Notes: generated by a model from the letters alone, not told the origin. Shown: positions 37,101 to 51,496, counted from the first letter of the stretch. The stretch: DNA of 64,000 nucleotides from Ulva prolifera (GCA_023078555.1 CM041196.1:10372985-10436984); one strand, 5' to 3'. Program-made: numbers and translations.

Positions 37101-40100
37101 CCGCAGCGCGAGGAGGTGGAGATGGACTACCAGATAGATACCAAGGGCAACATTGAGGTGTGGCTGCAGCGGCTGGTCGACGGCATGAAGGACACGGTGT
37201 GCGCGATCATCAAGGCCGCGAACCGCAACGTCTACAACCAGGAGCTCGAGGCGTTCATCTTCGGGCACCCGGCGCAGATCGCGCTGCTGGGCATTCAGTT
37301 CATGTGGACTGCGGACACACAGACGGCGCTGACAAACGCGAAGACGGACAAGGGCATCATGAGCAAGAACATGAAGAAGACGGACGCGGTGCTGAAGGAG
37401 ATGGTGATGATCACGGTCAAGACGTCACTGACGAACATCCAGCGGACGAACCTCGAGACGTGCATTACGGTGCACATGCACCAGAAAGAGTCCACGGAGG
37501 ACCTGGTGAAGAAGAAGATCAAGGACCCCACGGACTTTGAGTGGTTGAAGCAGGTGCTGGCCTGATTTCATCATGCACCTGATCTGCCCTGGCAGCTGTT
37601 GGTTTGATGCAGTGCCATGCGTTGGCCAGTTCTTATGCAGAGTCACTGTCTGCGGCACAATCTGCGCTGTTCGTGTACCTGGCACGTGATCGAAGTGTCT
37701 CTGGATGGTGGCAGTGTGAATGGCCAGCTTTCATGACGGGCCAGAATTGCCAGCTTTCTTCGTCCCTTATTGGCCGAGTGGTGGACTTGGTTGGGGATGG
37801 TGTGCAGGCGCGGTTCTACTGGAGGGAAGATCGCAATACTGTGATTATCAGCATCTGTGATGTTGACTTCCAGTACTCATTTGAGTACCTGGGTGTCAAG
37901 GAACGCTTGGTGATTACGCCCCTGACGGATATTTGCTACGTCACGCTTTCACAGGTGCTTTCCTCATGCATATTGCTGCTTTGTGGACAACCGTCCCTCA
38001 GTATGTGTAGAGTTCTAGCGCCGTTTGCATGGCTGCAGTTGCAATTTCATGCTGATGCCAGCGGGTCAGTCCAATGCTGCAGGCGCTAGGTATGTTCCTT
38101 GGAGGTGCTCCAGCCGGACCAGCAGGAACCGGCAAGACCGAGACCACCAAGGATCTCGGGAACACCCTCGGGAAGTATGTCGTTGTGTTCAACTGTTCGG
38201 ACCAGATGGACTACATTGGAATGGGCAAGATCTACAAGGGCCTGGCACAAAGTGGTCTCTGGGGCTGCTTTGACGAGTTCAATCGTATCAACCTCGATGT
38301 CCTGTCTGTGTGTGCTCAACAGGTTCGCCGCACTCCCCCTGCAACAGCGTGCTGTGTGGCATCTGTGCATCTGAGAATGCAGCATACAATACTGGCACGT
38401 AGCGAAGCTGCCTTTTCTGCATGGTGGTTTCAGTGATGTACCGGAGCTTGTTCGTCCAGCATGGCAAATCGAACCTGAGCAAGCGTCAACCCTGATCAGC
38501 ACGCAACAAGTGCACAGTCCAGGGCAACGCTGCAGGTGTACTGTGTGCTCTCTGCGATCCGTGAGCGGAAGAAGCAGTTCACATTCACCGACGGCAGCGT
38601 CGTCGACCTTGACGACCGTGTCGGCTTCTTCATCACGATGAACCCCGGCTATGCCGGTCGGCAGGAGCTGCCAGAGAACCTGAAGGCGCTCTTCCGCGGC
38701 GTCACCATGATGGTGCCGAACAGGCAGATCATCATGAAGGTGAAGCTCGCGGCGTGCGGATACCAGGAGAACGACATCATCAGTAAGAAGTTCTTCGTGC
38801 TGTATGGGCTGTGTGAGCAGCAGCTCTCGAAGCAGGCGCACTACGATTTCGGGCTGCGGAATATTCTGTCCGTGCTCCGGACGGGTGGGCAGTCGAAGCG
38901 TGATTCTCCTGACAAATCAGAGATCTTCCTGATGATGCGTACGCTGCGAGACATGAACATGAGTAAGTTTGTCGCGGAGGACGTTCCGCTATTCATGTCG
39001 CTGATCAAGGATTTGTTCCCGGGACTAGAGGCCGAGCGTGCGTCATTCCCGGACGTTGAGAAGGCTCTGCATGAGCAGATCCTGGAGCGCGGGTTGCAGG
39101 TGCGTTCTTCCCATCATCGGACACCCTTGCGTGCTTGGCCTGTATTGGTCTGCTGATCCATGGGGAGGCTGCAAGCTCTGCTAGCCGATCTGCCTAGCCC
39201 TACCCTTCAAAACATTCATACCTGCCAGTCACCTCCCAATGGCACCTCCCCGTGCGTACTCATGTGGTGACACAAAGCTTTACGACTTTGCTGGACTTGG
39301 CATGTGCTTTGCAGGCTCACCCAACTTGGGTCAACAAGTGCATCCAGCTGTACGAGACGTACCTCGTGCGGCACGGTATCATGCTTGTCGGGCCCAGCGG
39401 CGGCGGCAAGTCGGCGATCGAGGAGTGTGTCGCCGCTGCACTATCCGTTGTCATCAGCAAGCACCAAATCTGGCGCATGAACCCGAAGGCGATCACGGCG
39501 CCGCAGATGTTTGGTCGACTGGACCCTGCCACGGGCGACTGGACTGACGGCGTGTTTGCGGAGCTCTGGCGCCGCGCTGCGAAGACCAAGGACAAGAACA
39601 CATGGATCGTTCTGGATGGCCCAGTCGATGCGATCTGGATTGAGAATCTGAACACCGTCCTGGACGATAACAAGGTCTGCACCAGCCTGTTCAGGGATGC
39701 CTTGTGTATCAGAGCTTTGACGAACGTGGTCAGTGATACTCTTGTCATCATTGCGGAGTCTCAAAATACAGAGTCGGTGCTTTCAAGTGGTGGGATCACT
39801 TCGGGCATCAGGTGAGGGAGCATGGCGTAACTGTCCCAGGTCATGCAGGTTCTCACGCTCGCCAATGGTGACCGTATCATCATGTCCCCACTGATGAAGG
39901 CGATGTTTGAGCCGGAGAACCTCGCCAATGCATCCCCGGCCACTGTATCCCGGGCGGGCATCATCTATGTCTCTGACGTCGAGCTCGGCTGGCTCCCGCC
40001 CGTCGTCTCGTGGCTCGACCGCAAGGCGCCGGCCCTCAAGGAGATCCTGCTGCCGCTGTTCGAGAAGTACGTCGACCCGATGCTGGTCAACCTGCGCATG

Positions 40101-43100
40101 CAGTACCGGCCCCTCGTGTACAACGAGACCGCGTGCACGCTCGCGGCGATGCGCACGCTGATGGACGGCTGCGGCCTCGGCGGCGACGGCGCGGCCGCGA
40201 TGCCGGCGATGACGGTGCAGCGGCTGTTTGTGTACGCGCTGACGTGGAGCCTCGGCGGGCTGCTGGACCAGAAGGACCGCCCCGCGTTTGACGCGGACGT
40301 GCGGTCGCTCGGCGGGGAGGAGCTGCCGCCGAAGGGCGGTGAGGGCGAGGACGCGACGGTGTTTGAGTGGACAGTGAACGATGATGGTGAGTGGCAGCAC
40401 TGGAGCAGCCTGGTGCAGCCGTGGACGTACCCGCGGAAGAGCGAGAAGCCGAAGTTTGCGCAGTTGAACATTCCGACGCTCGACTCGACAAGGTGCGCAC
40501 CTGTCCTCTTTGTTGCTGACTGTTTTGATGTTGGCGACATATGCTTAGCGGCGAATTTGTGGCGGGTTATCTCTGAACGGGTCTGTGGACGCTTCAGCAT
40601 CGAGCGGCAACATTGTTTTGATGCTTTCTGGTTTTGACCCAATGTAGCTGGTTCAGAAGAAGGGCGGTCAGCTGTGTGACGAATTGACACCAGAACAAAA
40701 CATGCAATGTTGCGGGAGCCAACAGCAAATGGTGTCTTCACAAGAGTAAGAAAGTTTGTGGGAACGCTTCTGTAGGTATGACGCGCTGCTGACGCGGGTA
40801 GCATCCGTGCGCAAATCATCGCTGCTCGTCGGTGGCCCCGGAACGGCCAAGACAACGATCATCAACATGTTCATTGCAAAGTTCCCAGTGGATGAGGTGG
40901 CCAACAAGGTCATCACGTTCTCAAGCCTGACAACTCCGGGCATCTTCCAGACGACCATGGAGGCGGCGGTTGAGAAGCGGCAGGGCCGGACGTTCGGGCC
41001 GCCGGGCGGCAAGAAGATGACGGTCTTCATTGACGACATCTCGATGCCATACATCAACGAGTGGGGCGATCAGGTACGGCCATCGGCAGAGCCAAGGGAA
41101 GTACTGTAAACGCTGCCCAAAAACCATTTGTCTGGTGGCCAGTAGAGGCGTGCTTTGATCTGATGGTTGTCCGAAACTGGGATGGGAGCTGCACATTAAT
41201 GAGTTGACTTGGTCCAGGTTGTGCTTACTTGTTTGGAACTGTTTTTGTCCAGAGTCCTATTCGGACCACCACAGCATGCTTGGCCTAGCTGGTGGCTCAG
41301 CCTTCTGTTTGACTGGCACATGTGGGTGAGACTCTAATCATGGGAGCCTCTCGCGCAGGTGACCAATGAGATTGTGCGCCAGCTGCTGGAGCAGAACGGC
41401 TTCTACTCGACCGAGAAGCCTATTGGAGACATGAAGTTCATCGTGGACTGTGACTACCTGGGTGCTATGAACACTCCCGGCGGAGGCAAGAACGATGTTC
41501 CGCACCGCCTGAAGCGGCAGTTCAACCTGTACTATGTGCCTCTGCCCTCCAAAGCCAGCATCAACAACGTGTATGGTGCTCTCGTGGAAGGACGATTTAC
41601 AGCAGAGCTGTTTGACCAGGACACAATCGATCTCAGCTCCAAATTGGTGCCGATGACGATTGCACTGTGGAACAAGGTCCAGGTCAAGATGTTGCCGACT
41701 CCGGCGAAGTTCCACTACCTCTTCAACATGCGCGAGTTGTCCAAGGTCTTCCAGGTGTGTGCATGCGCATGGTGCTGAGCTGTGTTCCATCTTCATGGCA
41801 CCCCGCCCACTTTGCATCCACGTAGGCACGTAGCAGCTGCTCTATGCGTGTGGCGCATGCTACACCTAGTGTTTGCCCCATACATTGGTCTAGCTGCAAC
41901 AGTTATGGCAGGTGCCGCTGCACGTAAACAGCCTTGGTGAGATGCCTGGCCAGCGGAAGGTGCACTGGGCTGAGGCCCCAGCTGTTGGGGTTCGCAGTAT
42001 TTAGGAGAGGAGGGAACAGGGCTATGGAGCGGACAGGTTGAACCTTGTATGGGTAGAATAGTGCATGAATCCTTCTGTGCAGGGTATCATCCTGGCAACT
42101 CGGGATCGATTTACGAAGGGCACTGAGGGTGGTGCCTATGCTGGCAATGTGACGACTGCAGCAGGATACCTCCTCGGCCTGTGGCTGCATGAGTGCCGCC
42201 GCGTGTTCTCAGACAAGCTCACTTCGCACGAAGACAAGGAGTGGGTGGATGACACTGTCATGAAGCTGGCCAGTGAGAACTGTGGGCCTGAGCTGATGTC
42301 TCAGGCACGCGTCCACCATTGCATGTTGACTCCATGTCCCGTTTCAGCGGGTCGCCACCATTTGCACTTTCATTGATGAGTGTGTGACCCAGATCCCAGG
42401 CAATCTCTTCCACATCGGGTACAGAAGGAATTTCTGTTAATTCTGGAATCGTTGGCAAAGACAATGCCATGCAGGTAGAGGAGCCTGTGTACTTTGTGGA
42501 TTTCCTTCGGGAGCCAGAGGTGGACGACGAGACTGGTGAAGTTGTCGACGCCCACCCCAGCTTCTACGAGGGCATAACTCAGGGCCTACCAGAGGTCAAG
42601 ACACGTGTCGAAGCACTCCAGGTGTGAGTCCAATTCGAAGTTTCATACATCCATATGCCTGGATCCTCATTTTTATGTGTGTCACAAAATTAGTCTTTGT
42701 TGATATCTGTCCAATGCTCGCAAACACGCCTTGATGACAAACAATGTGAGCTGCATCGACATGAGAACTTAGTGATCAGCAGTGGGACCAGTGTCCGTCA
42801 GCACTGACAATGTCTCCATTTCCTGTGATTCGCACAGCCCTGACATGAACAGCGGCTCTGCTGTCCTGGGTCTGTGGTAGCTACCCGTCCACAACATGAT
42901 TCAGACCTCCCCGCTGCAGGCGAAGTTCAACGAGGAGTCCCGCGTGTACAAGCTTGAGCTGGTGCTGTTCACGGACGCGCTGCTGCATCTGATGCGCATC
43001 GCGCGCCTGCTCGCCATGGACCGTGGGTCCGCACTGCTTGTCGGCGTCGGCGGCAGCGGCAAGCAGAGCCTGTCCCGCCTCGCCGCCTACATCCGCGGCG

Positions 43101-46100
43101 CCTTCACGTTCCAGATCACGATCACCAAGTCGTACAACGTGACCAACCTCTTTGAGGACATCAAGGGGCTGTACAAGATCGCGGCGGTGAAGGGGCAGCC
43201 CGTCGTGTTCATCTTCACCGACGCCGAGGTGAAGGACGAGGGCTTCCTGGAGTACATCAACCAGATCCTGATGACAGGAGAGGTGGCGGGTCTCATGCCG
43301 AAGGACGAGCTGGATGCGATCGTCAATGACATGCGGCCGATCATGAAGCAGGTGCGATCTCTCAACTTGTGACAGGATCGGTGGTATGATCGCACTGTGT
43401 GCGTGGGATTCTGCGCAGCATTCTGAAGATCCATGGGGACGCCGCCATGCAATCACGCAGCTTGCGAGTGGCCACTACATGTTCAAGCAGCTGTTGCTTT
43501 TAGATCTGCTCGTGTGTAGTTCATGCTGCGGCCAAACATGCATGTCAAGCCATCTTCTTGGCAGCACAATGAGCAGTGCCACAAGATGGCGGTAGACGTT
43601 GTGGAAGATCCGCTCAGGTTCAGAGGCTTCAGCAGCTGGGTGTGATGCGTGCAGGCGATTCAGAAGGGAGAGATCCCGTCGCAACCCGACACGTACGAGA
43701 ACCTGTACACGTTCTACCTCAACCGCGTGCGCGACAACCTGCATCTTGTGCTGTGCTTCAGCCCCGTTGGCGCGAAGTTCGCGCGCCGCGCGATGCAGTT
43801 CCCTGGCCTCATCAACGGCTGCACGATCGACTGGTTCCTGCCGTGGCCAGAGGAGGCCCTCACGTCAGTCAGCGGCAAGTTCATCGCGGCGTTTGACATG
43901 GCGTGCACACCGCTGGTGAAAGACAGCCTCAAGCTCGTCATGGGCCACGTGCATGTGTTTGTCACGGCCGCGTGCCACGAGTACTTTGAGAAGTTCAGGC
44001 GGCACGCGTACGTCACGCCAAAGTCGTTCCTCTCGTTCATCCAGTTCTATATGAACCTGTACAAGGTGAAGTGGGAGGGCGTTGCGGCTCTCGCGCAGGC
44101 TATCAACGCGGGGCTAGAGAAGATGGACGAAGCGAAGGTGGACGTTGGGCGGATGAAGGCGAACCTCGCGGTGAAGAATCAGGAGCTCGCAAAGGCGTCG
44201 AAAGAGGCGGAGGCGCTGCTGAAGAGCATCTCAGAGAGCACGGCGATCGCGGAGAAGGAGAAGAATAAGGTCGCGGTGATCGTGGATGGCGTGACGGCGA
44301 AGGCCGCGGAGATTGCGGGCGTGAAGGCCGACGCTGAGAAGGACCTCGCTGCTGCGCAGCCGGCGCTCGACGCGGTGCGACCACCTGCACCGCCTGGCAA
44401 CTTGTGCCCCCTCGGACGTATTGTGTTGTGGCCGTGGCCAAGACGGGGACCTAGCCGTTGAGATGTGACTCGAATGGCCAAGTTACACATACTCGCATCC
44501 GGTTCTGGTTCGTGGTATTGACAACTTGCCTCTGTGCATCCCCATGTTGATCCAGTGTTGATATCATGCCTTACGGGTCGCGGTGGCTGAGGTTGACCCA
44601 TTCTGTAGTTGCCGCCACAATGTGAGCCTCGTGTGTGCTGCAGGCTGTATCAGCGCTGAACTCAATCACACCCAAGGACATCGGCGCGCTGAAGGCTCTG
44701 AAGAACCCGCCAGACATTGTCAAGCGCATCTTTGACTGCGTGCTGATCCTGCGGATGTACTCCCTTGACAAGCCGATGTGGCATGAGGTCAAGGGCCACA
44801 ATGTCATCATGGGCGCCTACGAGACATCGGTCAAGATGATGTCCGACTCTCAGTTCCTCAGCCACCTCATGAACTTCCCGAAGGAGCAGATCAATGACGA
44901 GACGGTGGAGCTCCTGATGCCGTACTTCAACGCGCCAGACTTCAACTTTGAGAGCGCCGCCAAGGCGTCTGGTAATGTTGCCGGCCTGTGTAACTGGGCA
45001 GAAGCGATGTGCTCGTACCACAATGTTGCAGTGGTGGTGGAGCCGAAGATTTATGCGCTGAGGGAGGCAGAGGCCGAGCTTAAGGTCGCAAACAAGTACG
45101 CCTCGCTGTTTCTGCTGAAATGCTGCAATTATTTCTCCACCCTATGCACTTCGAGGAGGATTCTTCCAGATTCTGTACCTAATTTATGGTTTATGCTTGG
45201 TCTCTCCAGCCCATGCTTTGTTCACCTGATCTTGGAGTTCTCCATTTGACACACCACGAAGATGTGGGAGCAGGCTTCAGTCATGTGAGCCATGTGGGAC
45301 GTCTCAGAAGCAGCTGGTAGGTGGCTGGTGACATGCTGGAGATCGGGATACTGATGCTTGCGATGGAGTGCAGGGAGAAGGCGGCTGCAGAGGAGCGCAT
45401 GGCGATCGTGCAAGCCAAGCTCGATGCGGCGCAGGCCGAGTTTGACAAGGCAATGGCGCACAAGCAGGCGCTCGAGGAAGACGCTGCCGCCACACAGAAG
45501 AAGATGGACAGCGCCAACGCCCTGATCGGGGCCCTGGCTGGTGAGGAGGCTCGCTGGTCTGCACAGTCCAAGCAGTTTGACCAGACTATTCAGCAGCTCA
45601 CTGGTGCGGCCTGATACTTTTCTTGCCAGATGTCGTAGGAAGCCATCCACTGCACACATCCTGCATTGGTCACTGTGTGACATGGTGCAAAAAGGTCTGG
45701 TGCTATTGTAGCAGAGCTTTGGATCAGGCATGGGAGTGTTGAAATGTGAGGTTGCCTGCAGGTGACTGCTGCGTCGCATCTGCGTTCGTGTCGTACCTGG
45801 GACCTTTCAACAAGGAGTTCCGCGACCTGCTCATCAAGCGTGACTTCTTCTCAGACTGCATGGACAACGACGTTCCTGTGACCCCGAACATGAACCTGAC
45901 GTCCTTCCTGGTTGACGACTCGACTGTTGGCGAGTGGAACCTTCAGGTATGGCCCACTCCATCATGCAGGCTGCCTGTGACAAAGCAGCTGAGAGTAGGT
46001 GAGGCCCAGCAAGGCCTGGTCGCGTCATCGAATGAAATGGCGTGTCTTCAAAAAGTGCCCATTCACACTGAAGCTTGGTGCAGGGCCTGCCTACAGACGA

Positions 46101-49100
46101 TCTGTCGATCCAGAACGGCATCATGGTGAACAATGCTGCCCGGTACCCCGTGCTGGTGGATCCGCAGGGCCAGGCGAGGACCTGGATTCTGAACAAGGAG
46201 CAGTGCAATGAGCTGCGTGTGACACAGCTGAACGATCGCATGTTCCGGTGCGCCACTGCAGGCTCCTATACTATACCTTCAGTACAAGTCTGCAGAACGC
46301 CGCTTCCACAGCATTTGGCTGGTGTTGTGATTAGCTGATTAGCAGGGCTTGTACGTGTGTGATCTTGCATTTGAGCTGAACCGATGGATCGTATGATGCA
46401 GTATGGCTCTGGAGGACTGCCTGAGCACTGGCAAGCCCCTGCTCATTGAGAACATTGAAGAGGATCTCGACCCGGTTCTTGACCCCGTGCTCGAGAAGCG
46501 CGTGGTCAAGAAAGGGCGCTCCTACATCATGCCCCTGGCTGACAAAGAGGTCGACTTTGACCCCAACTTCAAGCTCTTCTGCACGACCCGCCTTCCCAAC
46601 CCGCACTATACACCCGAGCTCAGTGCCAAGGTCACCCTGATTGACTTTACTGTGACCATGGTCGGCCTTGAGGATCAGCTTCTTGGCAAGCTGATTGGCA
46701 AGGAGAAGGGTGAACTTGAGGAGCAGCGCCAGGCGCTGATTGAAGAGGTGCAGAACTACAAGAAGAAGATCAAGCAGCTCGAGGATGACCTGCTGGACCG
46801 CCTCTCCAACTCAACGGTGTGAGTCTACCCAGGAACATGTATGACCTGTTGTTCCAAGTATCTACTGATCAGGCTTCGTGCTGCCTATGTGGCTGCTTCA
46901 GCATGCAGAAGCATTTGGTCATTCGATCCTCCAGCATGTTGACACTGTTCACATAAGATACATTGGCATTTTACTGCAGGGTAATCTTCTGGACGATACA
47001 GAGCTGATCGATGTGCTTGCCACGACAAAGCACACAGCACAAGAGGTTGCGGAGAAGCTCAACAACGCTTCTGAGACCAACTCGAAGATCACAGAGGCGT
47101 GCGAGGAGTACCGGCCAGTTGCACACCGTGCCACGCTGCTCTACTTCATCATTGCAGAGTTCTCGGTGGTCAACTGCATGTACCAGACCTCCCTTGCACA
47201 GTTCACCCAGCTGTACTCTCTGGTGCGCCATCCCTCTTCTGCATGCATCCTGCCACTTGCTGCTTTACCACACCAATGTGTTGGCTCTTGCACCCGCACG
47301 GTATATGATCTTGCACACTGTAGATGCGGTGCGGCTGTCAGTGGTCTATCATCTGTGACCTGTTTGTGCAAACTGCCTCCTGGTTGTGCAGGCGATTGAC
47401 AAGGCGGAGCAGGCCACACTACCAAGCAAGCGCATCCAGAACATCATCGACCACCTGACCTATGAGATCTACCTCTACATCCAGCGCGGCCTCTTTGAGC
47501 GTCACAAGCTCCTCTTCGCGCTAATGCTCACCAACCGCGTGATGCAGAGCGCCGGCAGCATCCGGGCCGCGGATGTCGACGTCTTCCTCAAGGGCGGCGG
47601 CGCGCTCGACATCACCAGTGTGCGCAAGAAACCAAAGGAATGGATTCCGGACAGCGTGTGGCTGTCAACTATTGCACTCAGCCAGATGGACGCATTCCGG
47701 GACATCCCCGACTCGGTGTTCCGCAATGACGGCCTCTGGAAGCAGTGGTGCGCACTACCCGACTGCATTGCTGCAGTAGAGAGTGCCATGCCCCGCACAC
47801 ATGCCCGACATGTACCTACTGAAAGCCGCTTTGGTGTGGTTGGTGTTGACAGCTGCATTTTGCTGTCGCTGTGTTTCTGCTCATTCTGCTCATCGGACGC
47901 GCCGGCGAGCGTGTGCGCAATCTAATGCGTCGGTAGATGCCAGCTGAGCCAGGGCAGGGGGACACCCATGCTGCTGTGCAGGTACGATCAGGAGGCGCCT
48001 GAGATGGCCAAGGTGCCTGAGTACGAGGACCGGCTGAGCAAGTTTGAGCGCATGTGTGTCGTCAAGACGTTCCGCGAGGACCGCACGCTCGTGGCCGCTG
48101 CGGAATACGTCGCCGACGCCCTCGGCCAGCGCTTCGTGGAGAGCGTGCCCCTCAACATGGAGCGCGCCTGGGCGGAGAGCCACAAGCGCAGCCCGCTCAT
48201 CTGCCTGCTGTCACGGGGCAGCGACCCGACGAAGCTCATTGAGGACCTCGCGAAGCGGAAGAAGATCAAGGTGTGTGCACATGCGGCGTCCCCTCATGCA
48301 CTGCTGTGTCAGGGCTACAGTACAACAGGCTGGTGCCTGGGAGTCCAGCAGGGGCATTGATGTGTCCTTGGTCAGGCACTATGATGCCTTGTGTGTGCGC
48401 ATGGACATCTCTTGTGCATCTGTGCGCCACATGTTTGAAACATTTGTGGTGCAGCTCACATTGTGGAATCTGGGCCCTTTTCTGCGGCTTCCCTGTGGTG
48501 GTTCCAGGCATGCTTTCAATCAACTCAACCCTGGGATTGGGTCGTTTCTTGAGCCAACTCACACGCACGTGGCTGCTGCAGGTGCTCGGTGTGTCGATGG
48601 GTCAGGGCCAGGAGATCATCGCGCGCAAGTACATGGCCACAGCGTCGCAGGAGGGCCAGTGGGTGCTGCTGCAGAACACCCACCTCGGCCTGAGCTACCT
48701 GACCGAGGTGGAAGCGTACCTCACGAAGGAGGCCGACGCGATCCACGAGGACTTCCGGCTGTGGATCACAGCAGAACCGCACCCTGCATTCCCGATCGGG
48801 CTGCTCCAGATGGGCATCAAGATCACGAACGAGGCCCCGGTCGGCATCAAGGCCGGCCTGCGGGCATCCTTCCAGTGGGTCAGCCAGGACATGCTCGACG
48901 CCGTGTCGCGCTTCGAGTGGCGGCAGCTGCTGTTCATCCAGTGCTACATCCACAGCATCGTACAGGAGCGGCGCAAGTTTGGGCCGATCGGGTGGAACAT
49001 CCCATATGAATTCAATGCTAGTGACCTGAGTGCGTGCACGCAGTTCCTGCAGAACCACACGCTCGAGATGGAGGCGAAGAAGGCGGCGGAGCCGAACTGG

Positions 49101-50998
49101 TCGACTGTGCGGTACATGGTGTCGCAGATCCAGTACGGCGGCAAAATCACGGACGACTTCGACATGCTGCTCATGGACACGTATGCAGAGAAGGTGCGCT
49201 GGAGGCACCAACCTTGGGGGATCAGTCTATGTGAGCATCAATCTGAGATGATCAATTGGGGGGGGGCTCAGCCCAGGCGTTGGCTGTGATCTGGCTGTTG
49301 GATGTTTCGGTTGCTTAAAAGCTGGAGGCGGCAGCGTGTTCAACTTGGAGCGGACTTGTACAAAGCTGGAGGCGGCAGCGTGTTCAACTTGGAGCGGACT
49401 TGTGCTTTGGAATTCACGGCTTGGCCCGTGGGCCTGTTGGGTGAGAGTTGGAAAAGCTACGACTGGACCTTGGACTGGAAATATTGGCATTTTGCCATTG
49501 ACCCCGCTGCAGTGCTGGCATGGTGGCACTTTGGTGGTCAGTGACGTGTGACTGGAGCTGCCTGCGTTGAGCGTGTGTGTTTATGCTACGTACACGGTGC
49601 ACTGCTCCAACGCAGTCAACGCCCACCCCAACCCAGCGCTGATTGGCCTGCGGCGCATGCAGTTCTTCCACAGCGCCGCCATGAAGGTCAACTACGAGCT
49701 GTACCGCGACGAGCGCTCGGGGCAGCCATACAACGTGCCTGAGGGCAACGACATCGACGTGTTCCGGGCGTACATCGAGACCCTCGCGGCACAGGAGAGC
49801 CCTGAGATCTTTGGGCTGCACCCCAATGCCGACCTCACCTTCCGCACGCTCCAGGTGCGCCTCAAGCTCAAATGCTCCTATTTGACTGGGATCCTGTGGA
49901 CCATCTGGGTCCCTGTTTGCCGAAAGATGGCTTGGAGGCTGTACACCGCCTTGCTCCAAGGGCAGTCACTGGGGTGTCTGCAGCCAGATGCGGTCGAGCA
50001 AAGTGTACTGATTGCATGAAGCGCCGAAACAACTTGTGCGATGCCCTACTTCCCGAAGGAGGCTCATTCGGATACTGGCTGCGCAGGTGCAAGATGCGGT
50101 GATGACAATCCTCGACACCATGCCCAAGGGCGGCGGCGGCGGCGGCACAATGAGCCGCGAGGACATCGTTGACAAGATCTGCGAGGAGCTGCTTGCGAAG
50201 TGCCCGCCTGCCTTTGACAAGGAGGAGGTCAAAGAGCGGGCGAGCAAGCTGCCCGGCGGCGCGACGATGCCCCTCACCGTGACGCTGCGCCAGGAGATCG
50301 ACTGCCTGAACATCGTGATCAAACTCACAAAGAGCACGCTTGGGAACCTGCGCCTCGCGATTGCGGGCTCTGTGGCTCTCAGTGGAGACCTGATCGACGC
50401 GCTGGATGCGCTGTTCAACGCGCGCATTCCTGCGTCTTGGCTGCGAAAGTCATGGGAGGCGGCGACTCTCGGGAACTGGTTCACTGGGCTGCTGCAGCGA
50501 TTTGACCAGCTGAGCAAGTGGATCAACACGGGGCGGCCGCGGTCGTACTGGCTCACAGGGTTCTTCAACCCGCAGGGTTTCCTGACGGCGATGAAGCAGG
50601 AGGTCAACCGGCGGCATGCGGCGGACAAGTGGGCTCTGGACGATGTGGTGATGACTTCGACGGTGACTCACCCGGCGCGGGACTTCGAGTCACTGAAGGA
50701 TACGCCGGCGGAGGGGGTGTATGTGCATGGGCTGTTCCTGGATGGTGCCGCATGGAGCAAGAGCGCAAACAGGATGACGGACGCCGAGCCAAAGGAGCTG
50801 TACAACCCCTTGCCGGTGCTGCATGTGACTGGCGTGCAGGCCCGGGACAAGCCGAAGAAGGACGTATTTGAGTGCCCAGCATACCGGGTGAAAAAGCGCA
50901 CAGGGCTCAACTTCATCACGACGTTTGCTCTGCGGACGGAGGACCCGAAGAGTAAGTGGGTGCTGCGAGGGACGGCGCTGCTGTGCTCGAAGGACTAG
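28119..50998 (+). CDS. Outer-arm axonemal dynein gamma heavy chain (ODA2/DNAH5-8 class)
   Basis: Forty exons join in phase into 4,513 codons including the stop. Exon ends: 28119-28151, 28412-28461, 28543-29092, 29252-29368, 29802-29984, 30300-30512, 30847-31392, 31745-32152, 32408-32608, 32946-33596, 33828-34214, 34455-34705, 34850-35030, 35195-35391, 35559-35682, 35897-36187, 36420-36677, 36876-37553, 37808-37954, 38083-38322, 38536-39099, 39315-39674, 39849-40492, 40776-41073, 41359-41754, 42083-42304, 42475-42621, 42920-43351, 43655-44374, 44644-45095, 45374-45603, 45762-45946, 46084-46247, 46402-46816, 46980-47222, 47392-47747, 47982-48270, 48582-49193, 49663-49854, 50087-50998. The tail is residues 1 to about 1500, followed by linker and motor. 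P-loops: [13 protein letters not shown] (AAA1, ~1833), GPSGGGKSA (AAA2, ~2115), GGPGTAKTT (AAA3, ~2446), GVGGSGKQS (AAA4, ~2821). The stalk coiled coils flank the microtubule-binding region in exons 29-31. The length and the many stretches close to Chlamydomonas gamma chain support the class. Exons 1-2 are the least certain. Confidence 0.95.
29985..30299 (+). other. Apparent GC-AG intron (dynein intron 5)
   Basis: Exon 5 ends MYEGSPQ and exon 6 continues [17 protein letters not shown], as the heavy-chain alignment requires, both in phase 0. The base pair after the exon is GC (CAG|GCACGT), not GT. No in-phase GT donor nearby fits. Confidence 0.7.
42305..42474 (+). other. Apparent GC-AG intron (dynein intron 26)
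   Basis: Exon 26 ends GPELMSQ and exon 27 starts [15 protein letters not shown], phase 0. The donor is CAG|GCACGC, nearly the same as that of intron 5. A GT donor inside exon 26 (A|GTGAGA, about 42272) would be phase 1 and would drop conserved residues. Confidence 0.65.
49321..49404 (+). repeat. 44-bp direct tandem duplication in dynein intron 38
   Basis: GCTGGAGGCGGCAGCGTGTT and the 20 bases that follow occur at 49321 and again at 49365, apparently without mismatch. They lie in the intron between the AAA6 and C-terminal exons. Confidence 0.92.
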
Positions 50999-51496
50999 TG
51001 CTGCTGCAAGTTGAGAATGCAGATGTGGCATGCTGGTGGTGTAGACTATTTTTGTGTTGTTTATTTCAAAATGTGTGTGCAAAGGAGCATGCGTACGTTA
51101 GGCAGAGGTTTTGACTGTAGAATGTGCCTGTAATGCTGCATGGCTGCCTGCCTTGAGATACGTGGACTGGCACTCCTTGCTTGCCCATGCACAACTTGAT
51201 GAGCATAAACATGTGGCTCCGGAGGTGTGTAGCCCATAGAGTGCACGTACGCAACAAGTATTGCAGGCATTTGCAGTCTGAGTGGCATTCGGTCATTGAA
51301 AGTCATCATATGTATCATTCGGTGCTAATTTGTCTTCAATTCCGTCAGCCGGCAACCTTTTCTGGGCCCACTCTTTGCTTTCGCCCCTCCCGCTTTGGTT
51401 GGACCTAACCATTCTAGAGTGCATCGCAACATCAGCGTGCAACGACGTATAACAACATTGGTTTCGCAGCTGTCTGCTTCGTCTCATCCGAGCAAC
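50999..51496. other. Spacer between dynein and FMN-binding gene
   Basis: About 500 bp, co-oriented genes on both sides. It may hold a 5' exon of the next gene (a CAG acceptor lies at about 51470 just before its ATG), but no in-phase upstream exon was established. Confidence 0.4.
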
